The position numbers and the translations under genes were made by a program. This document shows, piece by piece, positions 62,669 through 64,000 of a stretch of 64,000 nucleotides of DNA. The DNA comes from Glaciecola flavus. Its GTDB lineage: Bacteria > Pseudomonadota > Gammaproteobacteria > Enterobacterales > Alteromonadaceae. Under the pieces are notes generated by a model. That model made no database searches. It was given only the letters and a program-made list of their open reading frames with translations, and was not told the origin of the DNA. The DNA lies in assembly GCF_042646125.1 (NCBI RefSeq), contig NZ_JBHRSW010000018.1:1-64000 (forward strand), read 5' to 3'. Numbering within the stretch: the stretch's first letter is position 1; every line of letters begins with the position of its first letter.

Positions 62669-63043
62669 TTAAGACTTGGGCCTTTTCGCGCCGTACTTAG
62701 AACGGGCTTGTTTACGATCGCTAACACCAGCGCAGTCCAATGTACCGCGAACAGTGTGATAACGAACACCTGGTAAATCTTTTACACGACCACCGCGAAT
62801 GAGTACTACACTGTGCTCTTGTAAGTTGTGTCCTTCACCACCAATGTATGAAGACACTTCAAAACCGTTTGTTAAGCGAACACGGCATACTTTACGTAGC
62901 GCAGAGTTCGGCTTTTTAGGCGTAGTAGTATATACACGAGTACATACTCCACGACGTTGTGGGCAAGCTTGCAAAGCAGCAACGTTCGATTTCTCGACCG
63001 GCTTTTTACGAGGCTTACGCACTAACTGGTTAACTGTTGCCAT
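62669..63043 (-). CDS. rpsL: 30S ribosomal protein S12
   Basis: 124 aa, standard. The decoding-site loop TTTPKKPNSALRKV carries Lys43 and the second loop RGGRVKDLPGVRYH is intact, so the residues usually changed in streptomycin resistance have the wild-type form. First gene of the str operon, AGGAG before the ATG, behind a consensus-like promoter and a structured leader. Confidence 0.98.
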   Translation of the reverse strand: MATVNQLVRKPRKKPVEKSNVAALQACPQRRGVCTRVYTTTPKKPNSALRKVCRVRLTNGFEVSSYIGGEGHNLQEHSVVLIRGGRVKDLPGVRYHTVRGTLDCAGVSDRKQARSKYGAKRPKS

Positions 63044-63071
63044 TAACTAGCTCCTGAGTAAACTTAAAATA

Positions 63072-63182
63072 CCCAATAAATGTTTTTTATTGGGAGGTTA
63101 TTAAAAAACATAACCAACTGATTAATTTATGTTTTTTATGCTCGATATCCCAAGTGGCGGTTTCTATGAATAGAAGAACGCC
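63072..63182 (-). promoter_or_regulatory. structured 5' leader of the str operon
   Basis: Three stem-loops lie in the leader: 63156-63182 (GGCG / CGCC outer pairs with TTCTAT / ATAGAA inside), 63103-63137 (AAAAAACATAA / TTATGTTTTTT, 11 bp) and 63072-63094 (CCCAATAAA / TTTATTGGG, 9 bp). On the minus strand the last is followed by a short T-containing run, giving a possible attenuator just before rpsL. Confidence 0.5.
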
Positions 63183-63198
63183 GAATTTGGGTTGCGGA

Positions 63199-63227
63199 AT
63201 ACTATAGATCATCAAGTAGTATGTCAA
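63199..63227 (-). promoter_or_regulatory. str operon promoter
   Basis: On the minus strand: TTGACA, 17 bases, TAGTAT (or TATAGT with a 15-base spacer). The perfect -35 box suits a strong sigma-70 promoter. The start of transcription would be near 63190, giving a leader of about 150 bases. Confidence 0.6.
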
Positions 63228-63297
63228 GAAATGACCAATAAAAGCATGAATTTGGTCAGGCGGAATGGTACTGAGCTAAATCAGTATAATTCTATCC

Positions 63298-64000
63298 TTA
63301 AAATAAGATATCGTCTTCATCTTGTGTCTGGCTTTCTGAACTTTGCAAGATTTGATTAATCATATCTTTATCGATGCGAGTACCCGAACGTTTGTCCGTA
63401 TTCCATGACTGGTCGCTTAAGGTAAATTGATTGACCATTTCATGTAACTTCATACTCATTTTGCCCATATCAATACCGACCTGAACTGATATTTGACTGG
63501 CCTCTTGAGATGCGTGGAAGCACCTGTCAAGGCTTTCGAAGTCTTGTGATACCAAACTAAAGCTTTCAGTTTGTTCGTCAATGGCTTCTGTAATGCTTCC
63601 TACACTACCGCTAATATCATCCATTGTGCTGTTGATGAGTGATAGCTGTTCCTTTGATATCATAATTTCTTCTTGGCACTGTTTGGTAGTTTCTCTGCCT
63701 TGCTCCATTTTTGTCACTACTTCACGCGTACCATTTTGAATCGCTTCCACCATCGAAGACACCTCTAAGGTCGAATTTCTAGTGCGCGAAGCCAAGGCTC
63801 TTACTTCATCTGCAACGACTGCGAAACCACGCCCTGCCTCCCCGGCTCTTGCCGCCTCAATGGCGGCATTGAGCGCAAGTAGGTTCGTTTGATCAGCAAT
63901 GTTACTGATAACATCAATTAATGTGACAATGTTATCGCTTTCTTTTTTGAGCGCATCAATCGACACTGCTGTATCGTCGATAATTGTGTCCAGTTCCGTC
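63298..64000 (-). CDS. chemoreceptor-type signalling domain protein, partial
   Basis: The C-terminal part (at least 233 aa) of a methyl-accepting-type protein; its frame stays open to the right window edge, so the N-terminus is missing. The hairpin tip DQTNLLALNAAIEAARAGEAGRGFAVVADEVRALASRTRNST is conserved. After the coiled coil comes a polar tail (DKRSGTRIDKDMINQILQSSESQTQDEDDILF). It could be membrane-bound or soluble; the sensor part is not visible. A GTG at 63966 is in frame but is inside the conserved domain and is not the start. Confidence 0.9.
   Translation of the reverse strand, partial: TELDTIIDDTAVSIDALKKESDNIVTLIDVISNIADQTNLLALNAAIEAARAGEAGRGFAVVADEVRALASRTRNSTLEVSSMVEAIQNGTREVVTKMEQGRETTKQCQEEIMISKEQLSLINSTMDDISGSVGSITEAIDEQTESFSLVSQDFESLDRCFHASQEASQISVQVGIDMGKMSMKLHEMVNQFTLSDQSWNTDKRSGTRIDKDMINQILQSSESQTQDEDDILF

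Noticed and set aside
1..64000. tRNA, rRNA, CRISPR, prophage or integron structures
   Set aside because: Intergenic regions were read for these and none was found; XerD is the housekeeping recombinase in its normal operon.

Overview
The window is chromosomal DNA of a marine gammaproteobacterium, most likely an Alteromonadales member of the Alteromonas/Glaciecola/Paraglaciecola type. The basis is the gene order lptD-surA-pdxA-rsmA-apaG-apaH, the str operon rpsL-rpsG-fusA-tuf, a PEP-CTERM/exosortase gene set, a marine-type class-GN sortase system, a lipoprotein beta-galactosidase and the moderate GC content. No tRNA, rRNA, CRISPR array, insertion sequence or prophage was seen.

Layout. 1-5.5 kb is an accessory, partly decayed stretch: an N-terminally deleted DUF4143 ATPase, a possible small charged protein, a GH2 beta-galactosidase lipoprotein and a short, probably truncated exported protein. 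5.5-11.2 kb holds PEP-CTERM genes: a PEP-CTERM protein behind a sigma-54-like promoter, a TPR lipoprotein of the PrsT type, and on the opposite strand an exosortase-associated acyltransferase followed by a ThiF/E1-like adenylyltransferase. 11.2-11.8 kb is a 570-bp AT-rich spacer with palindromes. 11.8-18.5 kb is a complete proteobacterial dedicated sortase locus: pdsS/pdsR two-component genes on one strand, and pdsO (OmpA-like), the VIT-VWA sortase target and the class-GN sortase on the other. Two different surface-sorting systems therefore sit side by side.

18.7-33.2 kb is mostly envelope and housekeeping DNA: a membrane protein of unknown function, dsbC, xerD and djlA (one minus-strand operon), then lptD, surA, pdxA, rsmA, apaG and apaH on the plus strand, a chemoreceptor, lysC and a DUF192 protein. 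DsbC and LptD are linked functionally, because LptD keeps all four cysteines whose disulfides DsbC is known to rearrange. 33.2-49.4 kb is mixed: a long inverted repeat, a PQQ-type sugar dehydrogenase with a probable ATT start, acnB, an EAL protein with a degenerate GGDEF domain, an M16 peptidase lipoprotein, a DUF2797 protein, an FG-GAP/UnbV lipoprotein, an orphan sugar-binding protein, a sugar O-acetyltransferase and an SGNH hydrolase.

49.5-58.5 kb is one five-gene operon of transglutaminase-like, circularly permuted ATP-grasp and alpha-E domains, each type present twice. This is a predicted peptide-synthesis or peptide-tagging system without an established function, and the strongest candidate here for undescribed chemistry. 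58.6-63.3 kb is the str operon on the minus strand with its promoter and structured leader. A second chemoreceptor-type protein runs off the right edge.
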